59,861 nt of DNA, taken from the NCBI RefSeq assembly GCF_000003815.2, contig NW_023365703.1:64027-123887 (forward strand), read 5' to 3'. How positions within the stretch are numbered: the stretch's first letter is position 1; each line of letters begins with the position of its first letter. Source of the stretch: Branchiostoma floridae. Taxonomy: Eukaryota > Chordata > Leptocardii > Amphioxiformes > Branchiostomatidae. Shown one piece after another: positions 1-15,200 of this stretch. The notes below the pieces were generated by a model. It was given only the letters and a program-made list of their open reading frames with translations. It was not told the origin of the DNA and did not search any database. The translations under genes and the position numbers were made by a program.

Positions 1-245
1 GGCACAAATCCTCTTCTGGTAGAGAACCACTTGTGTCGAAAGAACTTCAGTTCCATCACGTCCTGCGGCTGAAGGATTCCGGGAATGTCGTACGGCATGT
101 CGAAAACGACCGTGAAACCCTTCCCTCCGATCATGTCTTCCCATTTAGGCACGCCGGTGTTGTTTCCTTGAAGGAAAGCTAACATGGCGGTTTCACAACC
201 TGCCTCCCCGGCGGGCAGCAGGAAGTCTGACGTCAGGACACGGCC
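1..245 (-). CDS. MACPF gene exon 18 (cut by window edge)
   Basis: Acceptor CCTATAG at 246, phase 0, open to position 1. At least 81 codons with GEAGCETAMLAFLQGNN and FDMPYDIPGILQPQDVMELK. Looks like a folded beta-rich C-terminal region that I cannot name. The rest of the gene lies outside the window. Confidence 0.82.
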
Positions 246-3200
246 CTATAGGTAGAATACATTTGTATATGTATGCACTAATGTGGAGACATGATATTGT
301 AAAATTGAAACTCCGGAGATGGTTCACGGCTCGCGGTAACGTCATTCCTGCGAACTTAAAATCATCGCGAATTTTTTAGCCCTTAATCCGTCTAACAATG
401 TATCTCAAACGCGAACGTAAAAACAGACTCGAAATTCTATTTTCGCCTAGAACGAAGTCAATCCCTATCGAACTTTTTTTCCATTTTCCACATGACTACA
501 GCAATGATGTGGCTAAAGGCTAAGAGAAAATAGAGCAGTGAGTTTAACTTTGCTGTTTCAAATTTTTTTTTTGGATAATGACACGCTTCGATTAGATTTA
601 GATTTTAATCATACCCCCTTTCCACTAGTGACTCTGCGTCTCTGCGATCGACCCCCATGAGAAAGGGAGGGGGGGGGGGGTAACCACAGTTCTCCTTACC
701 TCTTCCAGGTACACCGTCACAGCACGTTCAAGAGACAGTCTCTTCTTGGTCATGCTGTCCTCAAAGGCTTTCCGGTCAGCAAAGTTACAATAACGGATCT
801 CAGAGACCGTTACAGTTGCAGTACCATTCTTAGCCTCGTCACTACCACCCAGTTCTGTTGCTTTTTGTGTATAGTATTTTCGGCCCGTTCCCGTTTCCTT
901 CCTTAGATTCCTGGGAAAATTACCCAAATTTAAACAATAGCTTCGAGAGTCAACAACGAAAACACAAACTCAAAACACTTAACTTTTTATCATAATTCCT
1001 GTACATCTACGCAATATTTTTTCAACAGTTCACACCAGTCTGCTGTTTCATTACAATTTCTGCTACTTCTCCCGTTATTTTGTTATTTGCAGTTTTGAGT
1101 TTGATGTCTGCAAAATGACACAAGATCATTAAAACTCACTTTTTACCGAAGCATCCGAAATCCACCTCTCCTGCAGGGAACAGCGAGTCGAAAGGGATGT
1201 TCAGTACATCTGAAACCAGCCTCAACACAAAGAAGAATGGTTTGGGGTATTCGTCGATTGAATCTAACCAGTCCTTTAGCTCTGTTGTTAGGGCTGTCGT
1301 GTACATCTCTGTGATGGCTGAGGCAATCTGCTGGTCTCCGCCTTGAACTTCCAACACCTCATTGCTGTACTCTTGGGAGGATCTGGATGATGGTGATGAA
1401 ACGGTGAGTCGTTAATGGTATTGTAATTATAATTACAAATCAGGTCTTAAATTACCAATGTTATTTTTGAAAATCATATGCGTTCCTTACTTTACACTCT
1501 ATGGCTATGCTTTACAATCGATAACTTTAGGATGGCACAGGCTTAATTTGGAGTCAGAAATAAAAACGTTAACATTGAACATTAAGTATTTTTATAGAAA
1601 AAACAATGATTATTCGGCAAATGCGAATGTTATTCATCTCTTGTATTCTAAAAATAATGTTAAATTGTGTATTCAAATATCATCCAAGAGGAATTTATCT
1701 TATCTTATTTACAACCGACACTTCACTAGTTAGTTTTTCCCGTATTTACTCGTAGATCCCAAACAAACTTACGCTTGATTTTCTTGCTGTCTGTTCGCCT
1801 CTGATTCAGAATTAGCAGCTGCCTCTCCGGAGGTTTGTTGAAAGTCAGTCTTCGTTTCGTGTTCGTGCCACCAGCTTTTAGACTTAGTTTGTGTCGACAG
1901 AGCAGTAAAAGTGCTAAACGTTTTTTTCCAGTCAGACTCAGCTCTAGTGGCGAATTCAGATATCGACAGGCTCTTTGATGCTTGTTTCGTCTTCATGAGC
2001 TTCAGCTGGCCGCCAAACTTGGCTGATTTGATGTAGTGTGTTCCCCAGCGGAGGTAAAAATTCTCTGAAATTTCGGAATTCTTTCAAATTATGGACAGCA
2101 GGACATAAACATGTTTTAATCAGACTTAGTTTGAAACAAAGGGAAAGGCACAGTATCTCTTAAGAATGGGTTATCTCAATTTCTTCTTTAGATGTTTTAG
2201 CGACTGAGTTGATTTAGAATTGAGCATACCCTTAGAAGTCTGACGGAAGAAGAGAGCAGTGCAAGGGAGGTTCCGTCTACGTAAAAAATTAATTTACTGA
2301 TTCATTTTTAGCATTTGTAAGAGACTGAACCTCCAGAAATATCAAACTGCATATCTTCATAAGACAGATGCTTGTTTCTGAATATGAAATCCAATCATTT
2401 TTTTTCGGTGCTGAAGTGTAATGTTACAAGTTTAATTCAGAGCGGTCGCCATGGCTTTAATGTTTGTTGTGTCGACTGCACTACTCTGTCACGAAGACAG
2501 AGAAAGACAACTGTGGTTAAGTAAGAAAATATAGAATCTTCATTGATTGAACGAGAATTTGCAAATTTGGTGTTATACATGTCAAAAATATTTACCATAG
2601 TGACACATGATACAAAAAACATGCTTTGTAAATATGTGCTGAATTTTAAACTCATCAAGTTTGATAATTCTTGTATAAGTAGTTAGGGAGTTATACGACA
2701 TGATATTTGTCCAAGGCACATTTTGTTCCCTCCTCCACCCCCGACGAACTCCAAAGGGTGTGATTATCTCGAATTAAACCCAGTCGCTTAAAAATCGAAA
2801 CAAATTCAGATTCTAACTTTCCTCATATAAAATAGTAGTGAAATATGGACGAAATTAAACAGTTTTCAATGCAATACAATAAACTGCATACTCACGAAAT
2901 ATCATTTCAGCCCCGATAGAAAAGTAGGATTCAGGCAGTGAGATGAAATCTCGCAGGAAGCCAACATTCAGCTGGTCTGGCGTCACGTCGTCCATGAAGA
3001 TCTCATACCTAGGGATCAACGAACACAACATAGTGTCAGGCCATTGCACATAAACATTGTTATGTAAATTAGAAGTTAATTTGCATGATAAGTATCTGAT
3101 ATGTTTCACCTCCCATTAAGTTAATTAATGGATTACGTGGAAACACTGGAATTACTTTATGTCCTAATTTGCATTATTTGCATGTCATTTCGTAAATCCC

Positions 3201-6200
3201 TGTCTGAACTACCTCCGTAACGAATAGTGAAAATTCGTCATTTATTTCTTTAGCTTTTCGTGTTGGAAAATTTTGTACAGAAGCTCCCCCGCTGCTCTAG
3301 AGCAAGATACCACGGAATCGAGCCACAAAACACTTATCCCATATGTAATAGTATGTTTGGGATACAAAAAGGAAGTTCTGTTTCAGTGACACAGAGCTGC
3401 AGATTACATGTATAAAATGCGTCCTCTGTGTGTAACCCCCACAAGCGCATACATTCACAAACGAACAAACTCGAAGACAAGTTAGAAGCAGTACAGAAGC
3501 GTGCCGCCAGGTTCGCCACTGGCGACTATCGCCACGGTCGTCAACAATGCACACAGCAATCCAGGCTAGTATAAAGCTGTAAAAATATGATTGCTAACCC
3601 TATTTACAACATGCTTACTAAAAATACAAACATCACAAGAGGACATCATGCACGTTTTATCACCATCCCATGTAAAACAAAGGCATACAGAGCCAGTTAT
3701 TTCCCTCGAACCACGATCGAGTGGAAAACATTACCAAGCACTCTTGTATCATGTATTTCTATTGATATGTTTGAAACGGGTTCGGCCAGTCATCTTGGCC
3801 TCCCCCAAGAAACCCAGCTGTAGGGCTTCTTTTTCCGCTTACTAGTGTGGATGTTGTACATAGTGCACAGCTTAGTTCATTTTTTTTCACTTCGTTTTTG
3901 TTTCACGCACCCCCACCCAACACACTAGCTGCACCTTTTTTTTCTAGAACGTGATGTGCCGCGAGGCAATTAGTCCTGAATCACGAAGAAAAAGAAGCCG
4001 TCAGACATTACCTGAAAATATTCATCTCCAACATAGCCATGAATGTCTGAGTATGCTGCTCACTCAGCTGGGCACTAGCAGAAGAACTCGCTCTGAAGCT
4101 GGATGATTGGCTGAACTCGCCCCTCTGAGAGGCTAGTCCTCCTCCTGCTGACCAAACAAGTCCAAACGCTCCACTCTTTGCAATATGTCCAGACGCCTTG
4201 TTGATTTCCTCCTGAAACATCGCATTGGCAGACGTAACGGCTGATTTTTCCGCCAAGTATTGTCGGTATTCTTCTGTTGAGCTGAAGGTGTAGGACTCCA
4301 CATTGGTGTCATAGATGCCTTGAACAGTCATGGAGTCGGGAACCTCGTTCTCACCGTATCTGCTTATCAAGAAAATCAGTTCATTATATGATATGGATAA
4401 ATTTTTTACGCTGTTTACGCTGTCATTAAATGGAACCTATTTTTTGGACAGTGGAGGAAGGTATTAGTGTCACTAAGTAATCATTTGTAGAGGTCCAAAC
4501 TAAATTTCACTTTATGGAAATAAATGTTTATACTACAAAATGCCTTTTTTCTTATTTTTGACTCGTTTTCTTTTTTCTTAATATATATGTTTTGTTTGAA
4601 ATAAATTCAAGAAAAAGAGCCCTAATTCAAATTAATGAGGGTCCAGGATTGAACAAAAAGCTTGATCTAAATAGGAGTGTCGAGGAGACAAAGATGTTAT
4701 TCAAGAACTTCAATTATAATTTAGTAGAAGGCTATCCTTTTAGGTGTATGAAAGTTAGTCCTAGTTTACCGAATGGATTCTTGGTACAATAACATCAATC
4801 ATAATGGCAGAATAAACTCATTCTAATAGTAGATATCCGTTGTTGAGGACAGAAATATATTCTTGGTACAAGTAGCTAAACCCATGCACCAGAATCCCAT
4901 TATGGATATAAGAATTTCAGTTTTAAACATGCATGTTAAAAGAAAGGGATTTAGAAGTTTTGGTCCAATAACTTTTTTTAACGTTTTTACAAAAAAAAAA
5001 AATTGGTTCCAACTATTTCTTTGTAGAAGAAAATCTTAATTAAAAAAGGGTATTTTTTTCTGTAAATTGGGTCCTACGTTTGCAGATTATCACACGATCT
5101 CTGGATAATGCTTTTCTTCCTTGACTCAGCAGAATACACGCCTCTTCCGTCAAACCCGACGCCCAGGTAGGTCGCGCCATCGATCAGGTTCTGCACATAA
5201 CATCATCATAACATAAACCTATAAACTATGGTCAATGTTGACGATCTATTAATTAACGAAGAAAGTCGTAAATTGAAATATTTCCCTTACCCTCGCATAC
5301 AATCGAAGGCAGCCGACAATCGCTACGGTATACATGTTACTTTTTGCGGCGACATATTGAGTTTGGTTAAGAAAAGAGAGGTAGGTAGGTAGTTAGTTAG
5401 GTAGGTTTGTTAGTTGATTCGTTCCAATAAAAACGAAGGCCCTTACTGGACAACCTGTTCGCGGTATCTTGGCCTGAAAGCATGGATCCCCATTCTTATA
5501 GCCTGTCCCGAAGCAGCCGTTCATCAGAACTGGTCCTAGTCCGGCTGGGTAGGTGTAGGCTGCTGTCTGTCCACCAGAGTTGCCCTTTTTTTCATCACTT
5601 TTAAGAAACAGAATGAGTCATACTTTTGTGCTATGAATGAACTTAGTTATATGAATCCTTATATAAATGTACTTTGCTGTCAAAGCGGATACAGTCATTT
5701 ACACTGGTATTCCAGTAGAGGCAGTGTGCTACCATCCAGTATATCTAGCATACGATATTTTGCCATTTCCGACTTAAATGCACGAAAAGATAGATTTCCG
5801 CTTTGCAAAACCGTATACACATGCAAGTAAATTCAGAGTTTCCACAGGTTTCAACGGGTGTCCACTGTGCAAACTTGACGTGTCCCTAGATGGCGCACCC
5901 GTGTATAACTTGCCCTTCCTGTGGAAACTATCGACATATCCTTTTGTTTGAGCTTGACTGGTGCATAACTTAGCGGCTAATTATGGCCGAATTATCTCCC
6001 CGGGCCTCGACTGCGCCGTAATTACACCCGTTGTCATTAAAAGCAGCGTCATTTTCACTGTCCCGGCCTTTCCCAGCCCCAAAATTTGCCCTCCCAGCTT
6101 TTCCATTCCCCTGTCATTGCACGAAAATCCAGGTATTTCCGGTACTTCCCAGGCAGGCACACGTCCGTTAAACTTGGCGCAGGCAGGCAGTGAAGGGTTT

Positions 6201-9200
6201 TCCGGGTCCGGCGTGTGCGTACCGTTAAAACCCTGTGTTCTCCTGCACAGTCGGTTGTGCGGTAATTCGCAGGCCCCGCACAGCTGGCGTGTTACCACGC
6301 CGAATAGATAACAGTTAAACAAAAAGCTTTAGTTCACGCTTTATAAGCCGCACTGTTTGAAATATACGTACTATAGACAAATGATAAGAGAATGATCTAA
6401 CTCTGTTATGACCTACTGTTCTACACCACTAATGGATTTAAATAAGGAATGTAACGGAAACTAAACTCGTCTGTATGGTTGTTTTAAATCAAATTCTCAA
6501 CTTTGGAATGTAGTAAGATTGCAAAAAATATTACCGAAAGCTAACTCTCCTAACGGTTTACCTCCGAGGCAAGGAGATTTACCTGTTTGGGGTAGCAGAG
6601 AACCTGTCCAGATCATGTCTGCAGAGGCCCTAGGGCCTGGAAATAATTGGGTTCAATGCCGCACTTAAAGTTATAAGAATAAACAAGGCGGTTCTTGGGA
6701 TAACGTGTGTGGTCTACCGATGGGGTTATAGAGAAACCAGGGCTGTTCAATCTGCATTTCGAAATTCTATTTGAGCGAAAATTGTTCTCCATTAAAAGGG
6801 TTAAGATTTATACACTCAGCACAAAAAGTTTGGAATATCAACTTCGGTTGATCATATTTATGTTGTTTCTGCATCAATTTCAATACATTATATATCTATA
6901 GAAAGCTTGCATAATTTTCTTTCCGATGGTATCAAACTCATTATCATTGTTAACTCATGGAACATACACTAAGCCTGCTAACGTGAGTGGGTCACGAAAA
7001 AAAAGTGCCCAAATTCCCACGTTTCTGTTCAAAACTGTATCGTCCGGTTCAACCGTTGTTATGGCCGCGGGTGACAATGATTAAATCAATCCTTTTATCA
7101 CATAACGTTTGGTATACAGAACATCCAAGTTTCTTTTTAGCATATCTGTGTAGAGTATTTTATGAGTGTAAATTCATAGAACGAGCACCAGGCCCGCTTA
7201 CGTACAGGGGGTCCTAAAGATGAAGTGCCAAAATTACCCTACTAAAGTCAATCACTCCATTCTGCTCATTTTCTTCCGTCAGTATTGACTTGTGAATGAA
7301 GGCAAGTTGAATAAACAGGACATGTCAATCAAAGCTACTATTACTCTTTATTCAAGCAAAAAATCTGAACCGTGGCAAGAGGTGATTAATCGAGTGCTAG
7401 CCATAAGCCGTAGGAAGGCTATTCCACCCTAAGACTGTGCTCCAGCATCCAATGGTCCTTGCTCTGTGTGGACTGGTGTTGTAATCTTGCAGAATGGCAT
7501 TTGGTCCAATATATTGAGGTAGAATGTTGCTACTGGATGGAGGATGATGTCCCTATATGTCACCACATTAATTTGCCTGGAATGATGACGAGTCTTGTTT
7601 TTCCTATGGCAGTTATACCGCCCCACACCATGACGCTGCCTCCACCAACAAATACCGAAAGTTACTCTTGTCATGTCAGCGTGCGGTTCTCCTTGCCGCA
7701 TCCGCGCTTTGATTCTGCCATCCAACTATCGAAAGGGCAGATGAACACTAAGGCACTTAAACCTTGTATGTTCCGTATACAAAATGTGAGGTGAAAAGAG
7801 GATTGATTGAACCAGTGACACACGCGCCAATATCAACAGGACGATGCAGTGTTGAACAGAAGTAGGGGAATTTGGGCACTTTTTTTTCGTGACCCACTCA
7901 CGTAAGCAGGCCTTTTGCTCGTTCCATGTGTCAACAATCATAATAAGTTTGATACCATAGGAAAGAAAATCACACAAGCTTTCTATTGATATATAATGCA
8001 TTGAAATTGATGCATAAATAACGGAAATATAATATACCAAAGTTGATATTCCAAACTTTTTGTGCCGAGTGTAGATTCATTTAAGTCTTCGTCAAATCCA
8101 TCAAATAGTCAAGTGTTACATTGTTATAAGATGTGTATTGTGCCAATGTCTGCCGAGCGTTCTTTCTTTTTCCTCTTTTTGATTTTAACTTGCTTGTTTT
8201 TGTTTTATCTTTCTCTGGAATAGAAAAAAAGTTAGACTGTGCACATGAGGCCTGGTATTTATTGGTATCATAATGGAAGGGACATATTTATCCTATGACT
8301 TTAACTTGCGTAAGGATTTATGCCCCAGTTCCCATAGCATCCGGACCAAGTGAAAGTTCGGTATACAGGCAATTAGGTCGACTGCGAGAAAGTTTTCTGG
8401 TATGGTGCTGTTTATTTTCGAAATTTTCTTTGGAGTACATGTGTCATGAACTGGGTTGTATAGGCCCAGGTTACCTATATCAAGGAGGTTAGAGTAATTC
8501 TATATGTAATATTCTAACCTATTTGCTTACATACACCAAGGAGGTCTTATCAAGATAAATATCCTTGCATACAATTTTATTTTAATAGTTGTTTATTTTT
8601 CGGGGAAGCGGACACTAGCAGGCTCCCTTCTGTCGAACCGTTACTTATGAACTAGCCCTCCGACAACATCCAGCTGATCGTATGAACTTACCTTTGTATT
8701 TTTACTCAAAATATTAAATTTTTCTTGGCGGTGGTAAATGTACAATTTCTAACCATAATTTTTGTATTGGCAAGCTTGTTTGTATGTACCTAGACAATTA
8801 GTGGGTCACTGTTCTTGGGCTGTAGACTTAGGCTCTGTTGTCCAAGTGCGAAATGACCGGTAAGCCTGTCTCCTAATTATGCTCAATAACAATAGTAATA
8901 CACAATAAATAGGTCATTTGTCTGCTGACTATTCAAATCATTCTTTCCCTTCACGCAATGAGTGATTTGAACCAATCAACACTGTGGATTCTATTTCAAA
9001 TATCGTTAGTCCGGAATTCAAATTCAGTTGGTCATTTGGTGATCTTGATTGTGTGCGGACGGACCCACGCTCTTCTTGCAGCTTCAACGTCAAATTTAGG
9101 AGATGGGGAATCTGATGGCACTGGACACATTGTGAGCTTTGACATGCTTTTAATACCCGATTGAGGAACATCGCACGGTCACAAGGAAAATCAACGCCTT

Positions 9201-12200
9201 CAGCCCGGATCTAATATTGCTGCCCTGGACGAAAATTGGATGGCCAAGACCAGCGGTACCAGGACCCGTACAGGCGAGCTCTCCGGCTCTAGGACTGATG
9301 CGCCCCGAGGAGACTTATCAGCCCTGCCCCTTCCTTGAAAGTCCTGTCCTGAATTCAAGTTGGTGGTTTTGCAGAGGGCTTAGAGGCCTGTGACATCTGC
9401 ATGGATGGGACTAGACGAAGAATGCAGAAATCCAGCTATTCTACAGGAGTGAATGCATCACGCCAAGTCATAGAAACCGGGGCTTAACATGGCGTATTGG
9501 AGTGCGGAGCACCAGTACATGCCCAACGATCGGAGCACTACAACAGCTGGCCGTAAAACAAGTGCTTTAGAATAGCTGGCATTTTGCCCAGGTTTGCGTG
9601 TGTACACTTTTTTCTAGTTATTAGAATGTGCTGAAACTATTGATTATATAAAATGGATGTCAAAAAGGAAACAAGAACAATTGAAAATTACCCTCCCCCT
9701 GGACTCGAACCCGGCTCTGCAAATCAGGCTGACGTCAGAGGTATTTGTGTAGTAACCCCTGAACCCGGAAGTCACTTCCCTGCATCCTAGCGCACTTTTC
9801 AGAAAACGATATCTCTGCAATCGTTTACCCCCTGCTTTCACATTTTTACATTGTCACGGTCTCCATATTACATACTACAAATCTGGTAAGTTTGAAGGTC
9901 CAGTTCTTTTTCGATATTACAGGGCGATCAATGAAAAATCGTGACGTGTTCGGAAAATGCCAAAATTTTTCGCACTGGATTCCTACTAATGAATATTAAC
10001 TAATTCGCAAGGGACTCTTGGATAGGCTATATGTTACTGTTATATATATGTATACGATTTACTTGAAAAACATTAAATTTTTTAAATGAATTTTTTTTAT
10101 GAATTGCTAATGCATAATTAGAATGTTAGAGCAATAATTTGATTATATGCTGCACCAATCTAAGGAATATCTTACTTCATTCATTTAATCTAATGAAATA
10201 TTAGGGGCCATTACGGACGACAAACAATGACTCATGACAGAGCTTTTGAGAGGTATACAAATGTTCGGCATGGATTGAACAGGTCCGTTAAGGCGGCAAA
10301 ATGCAAAAAGAAATGATACTTGAATTACAGTACATTTATACATTACATTAAAGATACCTTCACTGACGCGGGAACGTATTACACCCAACAACAACGCGAA
10401 GCTTTACTTAGCTTTCATTAAACCTACTAGTATAAAAGAATATCGATTTTTTTTTTTGGATTAAATCTACGACGCTACTACTAGTAACCTAAGGTGGGGG
10501 GCAAGGTTCGGGATAAACGTAGATTTGCAAGATAATGGGCGCAATGCTGCCGTACTTTTCCGGACCACGCACGCACACTAAGCTTGTCAAACCAGGGAGG
10601 ATAATTAGGTGATAATTGGCCGCTGAATTATGCAGCTAAAGGTGGGGTCACACATGCGTATATATTCAGGTCCGTTTTAGGTGCGTATGAAGCTCTTAGT
10701 CTCTACTAGGCTCCACAGGTCGCGGGGGAATTAGTACAAATTGGACGAATATAGATACATAACATGCCAGATGAGTTAGCTGACCGAGAAATATGGTTAG
10801 CGACCAAGCTAAGTCGTCTGACTTGTTACCTGTTTACGTTTGTCCAATTTCTATTAGTTTTCCAACGACCTATGGGGCCTGGTGGAGGCACATACTCCCA
10901 TGCGCGCCTCATACGGACTTAAATGTATACGCAGGTGTGACTCAACCTTAACACTTAAGGTGGGGTCACACCTGCGTATATTTTCAAGTGCGTTCGATTT
11001 CCGCATGAAAATCTGTCAATACGCAATCGTACGCCCAACATTTAGAATTATTTGGTATTAATTAGATTATACGTCACGCCCATCTGGTGCATGGATTACG
11101 ACTTCAGCGTGTCCTTTCCGCCTGAGGTACAGGATTTGAAATTGAAGTGCGCAGCGCAATTTTCTTTGCCGCGAATAGCTGCATTTGAGTTGCGTTTGCT
11201 TATCGCATTCCGGACGCACACAACGTCTGCCCAACGTATGCCTGACGCACCTGGCGTTAATTGCATTCCAAACGTTTTTCAACGTTTTACCAAATCTGGA
11301 GTGTGCGTCGATCACGCTATCTCCACGCAATCAGTGCGTTTTTCAGACGTTACTAATCAGTACTATGCGCAACCCAATCGCAGAGCAAACGGTACTAATT
11401 CGTGACCTACGTCGGCATCTGCGCTGTCAGCACGCCATGTACTCGCAATGCCGATATATCAGCGTATTATTGCGTATACAGCGCAAACATATAGCGTCTT
11501 CATACCGCACTTGACCGACGTGGGACCGATGCACCGCGCATTCATAACGTTTTGGCCACGTAACTGCGCACGAATGATAGTTTTGTACATGTCAAAAACT
11601 ATCGGGCGTACTGGGCCTTTTTTTTATATACCTGCGTTCTTGAAACTTTCACAATGCGATTTAGATGCGTTTGAGGTGCGTCTTGTGCGTGCGGCCGCGT
11701 ATGGAAGAAATTAGTCAAAATGTCAATTTGGAACTCACGCGGCTTGAAAATATACGCAGGTGTGACCCCACCTTTATGTCCGTAGACAGATGTGCAGGCT
11801 GCGCAGGACGTGCGTGTAGATTTCACGCTGGCTGCACGGGTATTCGCAGGGCCCGGCACAGAGAAATGGTGCACTTCCGAAAATTCGCAGGAAGTGCCGG
11901 GTCCTGCACAGAAGGAGTGAGCAGGTCGAGTCGCCCTGCAAAGTCTCGGAAAACTTGAATCTGCAGGCACGTGAAACACTGTTTCCACCCTGCGAATTCG
12001 GCTATTCATGCAGTGTGTATATAGTGTGTTTACTTTTATACTTTCTGAATGGTGAATTAGTTTTCATTATTTTTCGTTTTATTTTTTGAGAGTCGACGGC
12101 TCCTTACGCGTTCCTACATATGTACTTAGTGTTGTCGCTCCTTTGGCTTCCAAAGGTTCGTCGGTCCACCATGCTGTTGTTTTGGGGCTGTTATTCGAAG

Positions 12201-15200
12201 TCGATCCACTCAATGACGTTATAAACGTTGTCCTTGCTCTACTGTGCAGTCGCTCCAAGTTTGATAATGGGCAATTCCTGCAGGTCTCTTGAATTCAGCA
12301 TTCCTGCTCTGTACATTATGATGTCCAAGTGTTCTTTTAGACAAAAGTTGCTAGTTAGGAGCATATACAATCACATAGTCGCTGCAGAACTCCAAGCGTG
12401 GACGTGCAACTTCGTAACAGTGGTATCCAATCCATCCAATCCATCGTGAAACATGTAGGGCCTCCACGGAGCCGAAGGAATTCCAAATAACCCAAGCCGA
12501 CCGGACAGAAACTTGTGTACCACGTAGAGCTAACAGGCAGGGGCGCGTCTGGCGATCCGAGCGGCGGGGATCACCACACCCCACCCACAGAGAGCCCGCC
12601 CGACCCTCATTAGACTGGGTAATAGTAAGGAGGCCAGTTGTTGCTCTAAAACTAGAATTTGGTCCCATGGCACTAGTAGTGGTATTCAATTCGATGGCAA
12701 GATAGTGTCCGGTCTTGACGTAGAATAATTCCCAAGCTATCAAGCAATGAGTTTACCTGCGCTGTTTTTCGTGCGATCAAATACTTAGCTATCGGCCGGT
12801 CGGCACAGCGTGAAAACACTCTGAATGAGAAGATTTGAAATAACAATCGTCACAGGTCTGAAAATTGGGAACTTGTTTTAATTGGTCCTCTTTTCCAAAC
12901 ATCCACCTTATGTGTCAAATACGATTGACTACTTAGGATGGGTATTTGAATAGAAACAGACACAATAACTCATTGTATATACTATTTGTGTGTATATCAC
13001 ATCAAGGAGTTTGTACATAATGCCCTGCGTTCTACAAGTATTCTTAGTTCACTAAAGAAAGCTTGAGCTTTTCTTGTGTATCAATGTTTTACCAAATATA
13101 CAAATTGCATAAGTTCTAATATTCTTTCAAAACACATTGGGCTTTAGATAAATCATTTGTGTCTGCACAAAGCCTACCAACCAAAACAGAAAAGATACAT
13201 TTAAAATGATCGACCAACTACATCCTGTGTTTGTAGCCCCCCGCTGAACTCCCTTCCACGACAAACTTACTTTCCTGGCATTAGAAAACCTTAGTCAACA
13301 TAGCAAATCGCGAACCAGCCCCCATAAAATAAAATCCAACCCTCCTCGAGGTCTGCGAAGGAGGCTATGAGACACGCCTGTCGGGATGCCGTGTTTTCAA
13401 AAGAAAACAATGAAATGTGTATTGGGGGAGGGGTGCTTTTGGAAGTCCAGTAGTTAACCTTCTTGCTTGTCACCTTGCTTACTTGCCTTTAATGTTCGGT
13501 ATTACAACAATTTCGAGCCCATAACACTGAGGAAGCCATACGGCAAAACACGTTTGTTATACGTCGCTACCCTCCGAAATACAATGGCGTTTCCCTAGAA
13601 ATCGCAAGGTGGCAGTTCTTCACAGTAAAAGCAAACACAACATCCGGGCACTGACCCTCCCATCATCCTCTTTCCCGAAACTGCCTTCTTCGAAGCCGGT
13701 TTGTTGTATCGTCTTGTCTCTCGCTTGGTGGTACTTTTCCTACCTTAGCGGGACTTTTTTCTGTCCTTTGTAGGTCACAGTAGGTTCTTGAGACTTCATA
13801 GTCTCTTTAGGTCGCATTTGTGACTTTGGAACTGTTGTTTTACATCACTTTTCACCTTTTGCTGTTTTCTTTCACAGCGTTTCTTTTCAGGCTCACGTGC
13901 TAGACGGGCATGTTCGAACATGCCCTGTTCATCGTGTCTAGCGGTGATGATGAAAGTGATGATCCCAACCACGTCTACGGACCTTGGTTGGAATCTGTAC
14001 CCTCCTGTATCTTTTTGCAGGCAGGGAGGCGTGACTCTTCATACAGGCTGGGTTGTCACGCCTGAGTCTTTTACGCAATCATCTGTCTTTCGTGGCAGCA
14101 GGTTTCTGCGAGCAGTACCAGTGCTTGTCCGCCGCCACTTTGTTGCCGGCAGGCCTTCTTGAAGCACCCCCGCTGCTTTTCCTATAACAGCAGGGCGAGG
14201 TACTGGGTTTTATGACCCAATCCCCTGTTGAACACTTTTCTTGGAACGTGTTCACGAAGTTTAGCCGTCTCATGACTGACTTGAGACCGGCATTGGTTCA
14301 GTCCCTTCATTTTCACGTGCTTCACGTGCGTGGTTTTTTTTCAGAGTTTGATTCCGAGGAATCAGACGATAACGTTCAAGGCGCGGTTGGCGTCCTCCAC
14401 GTTATAAGCCCAGATGCCCACTGAGAATGTACTCAGGGGTGTGGTACACGGACGCCAAGGACCAGCCGGTCATGCGCGTCCTTCAGATTCGGAAATGTTT
14501 TTCCGAGAATGTGGAGTACACCGGTGCTATTACTGAACAGGTAAGTAGTCAGACTAGTCTGTACTGGAGAGGCCTTTCACTTTCCTTTTAGACCTCACCA
14601 AACCCGAACACAGGGAATGTTGGTTTCCCCTGGAGTTCTGGGTTGGTTTATGAAGAAAGGCTTTACACCTGGAACGAGGATTTCCTCGCTGATAAACCGT
14701 ATCTTTTGACGGTTCTCAGGTGTAGGCGGTCTCCGCCTCAAATTATAACCGGTATTTGAAAGCGAAATGGCGGTCTGTGTAACAGACTTTTTTAGCTGTT
14801 CATGCCGCATAGCATGACGATTCGCTCCGGCTTAAACACTTAAGGCACTGCTTTGCAGGCCTAACAGTCCATTTTGAAGGTCATTGACCTCTGGCAACCT
14901 CATTGACTCGTTCATGAGCATGGATTCCCTTGCGAACAGGCACTTTGCCGAAGTGATAGGGCACATAGATGTAACGTCAGCGGTTGCCTTACATGCTACG
15001 CTCTTTCACTGGAGCTTGTAGAATGGTCTAAACGAGGCTCTGAAAGAGACTCGTCTGTGGGACACCGAAGTTGTGTTGATTTGATTGATTTGATTTATTC
15101 GGCTGTATAATCATGAGAAATACAGCCAGGGCTACCCAACTAGCCTGAGGCTATTATCAAGGGCTAGCCCTGGTAACATTACAATATACGTTATACAATA

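Noticed and set aside
5370-5410. GTAGGTAGGTAGTTAGTTAG tract as a functional element
   Set aside because: Ordinary microsatellite in an intron.
9640-9790. tRNA gene or SINE suggested by the B-box-like GGTTCGAGTCC on the minus strand
   Set aside because: No convincing A-box, acceptor stem or anticodon arm could be drawn; may be a decayed SINE but evidence is thin.
11599-12009. Minus-strand ORF of 136 codons
   Set aside because: Overlaps the end of a GC-rich MITE; no domain-like composition and no splice context.
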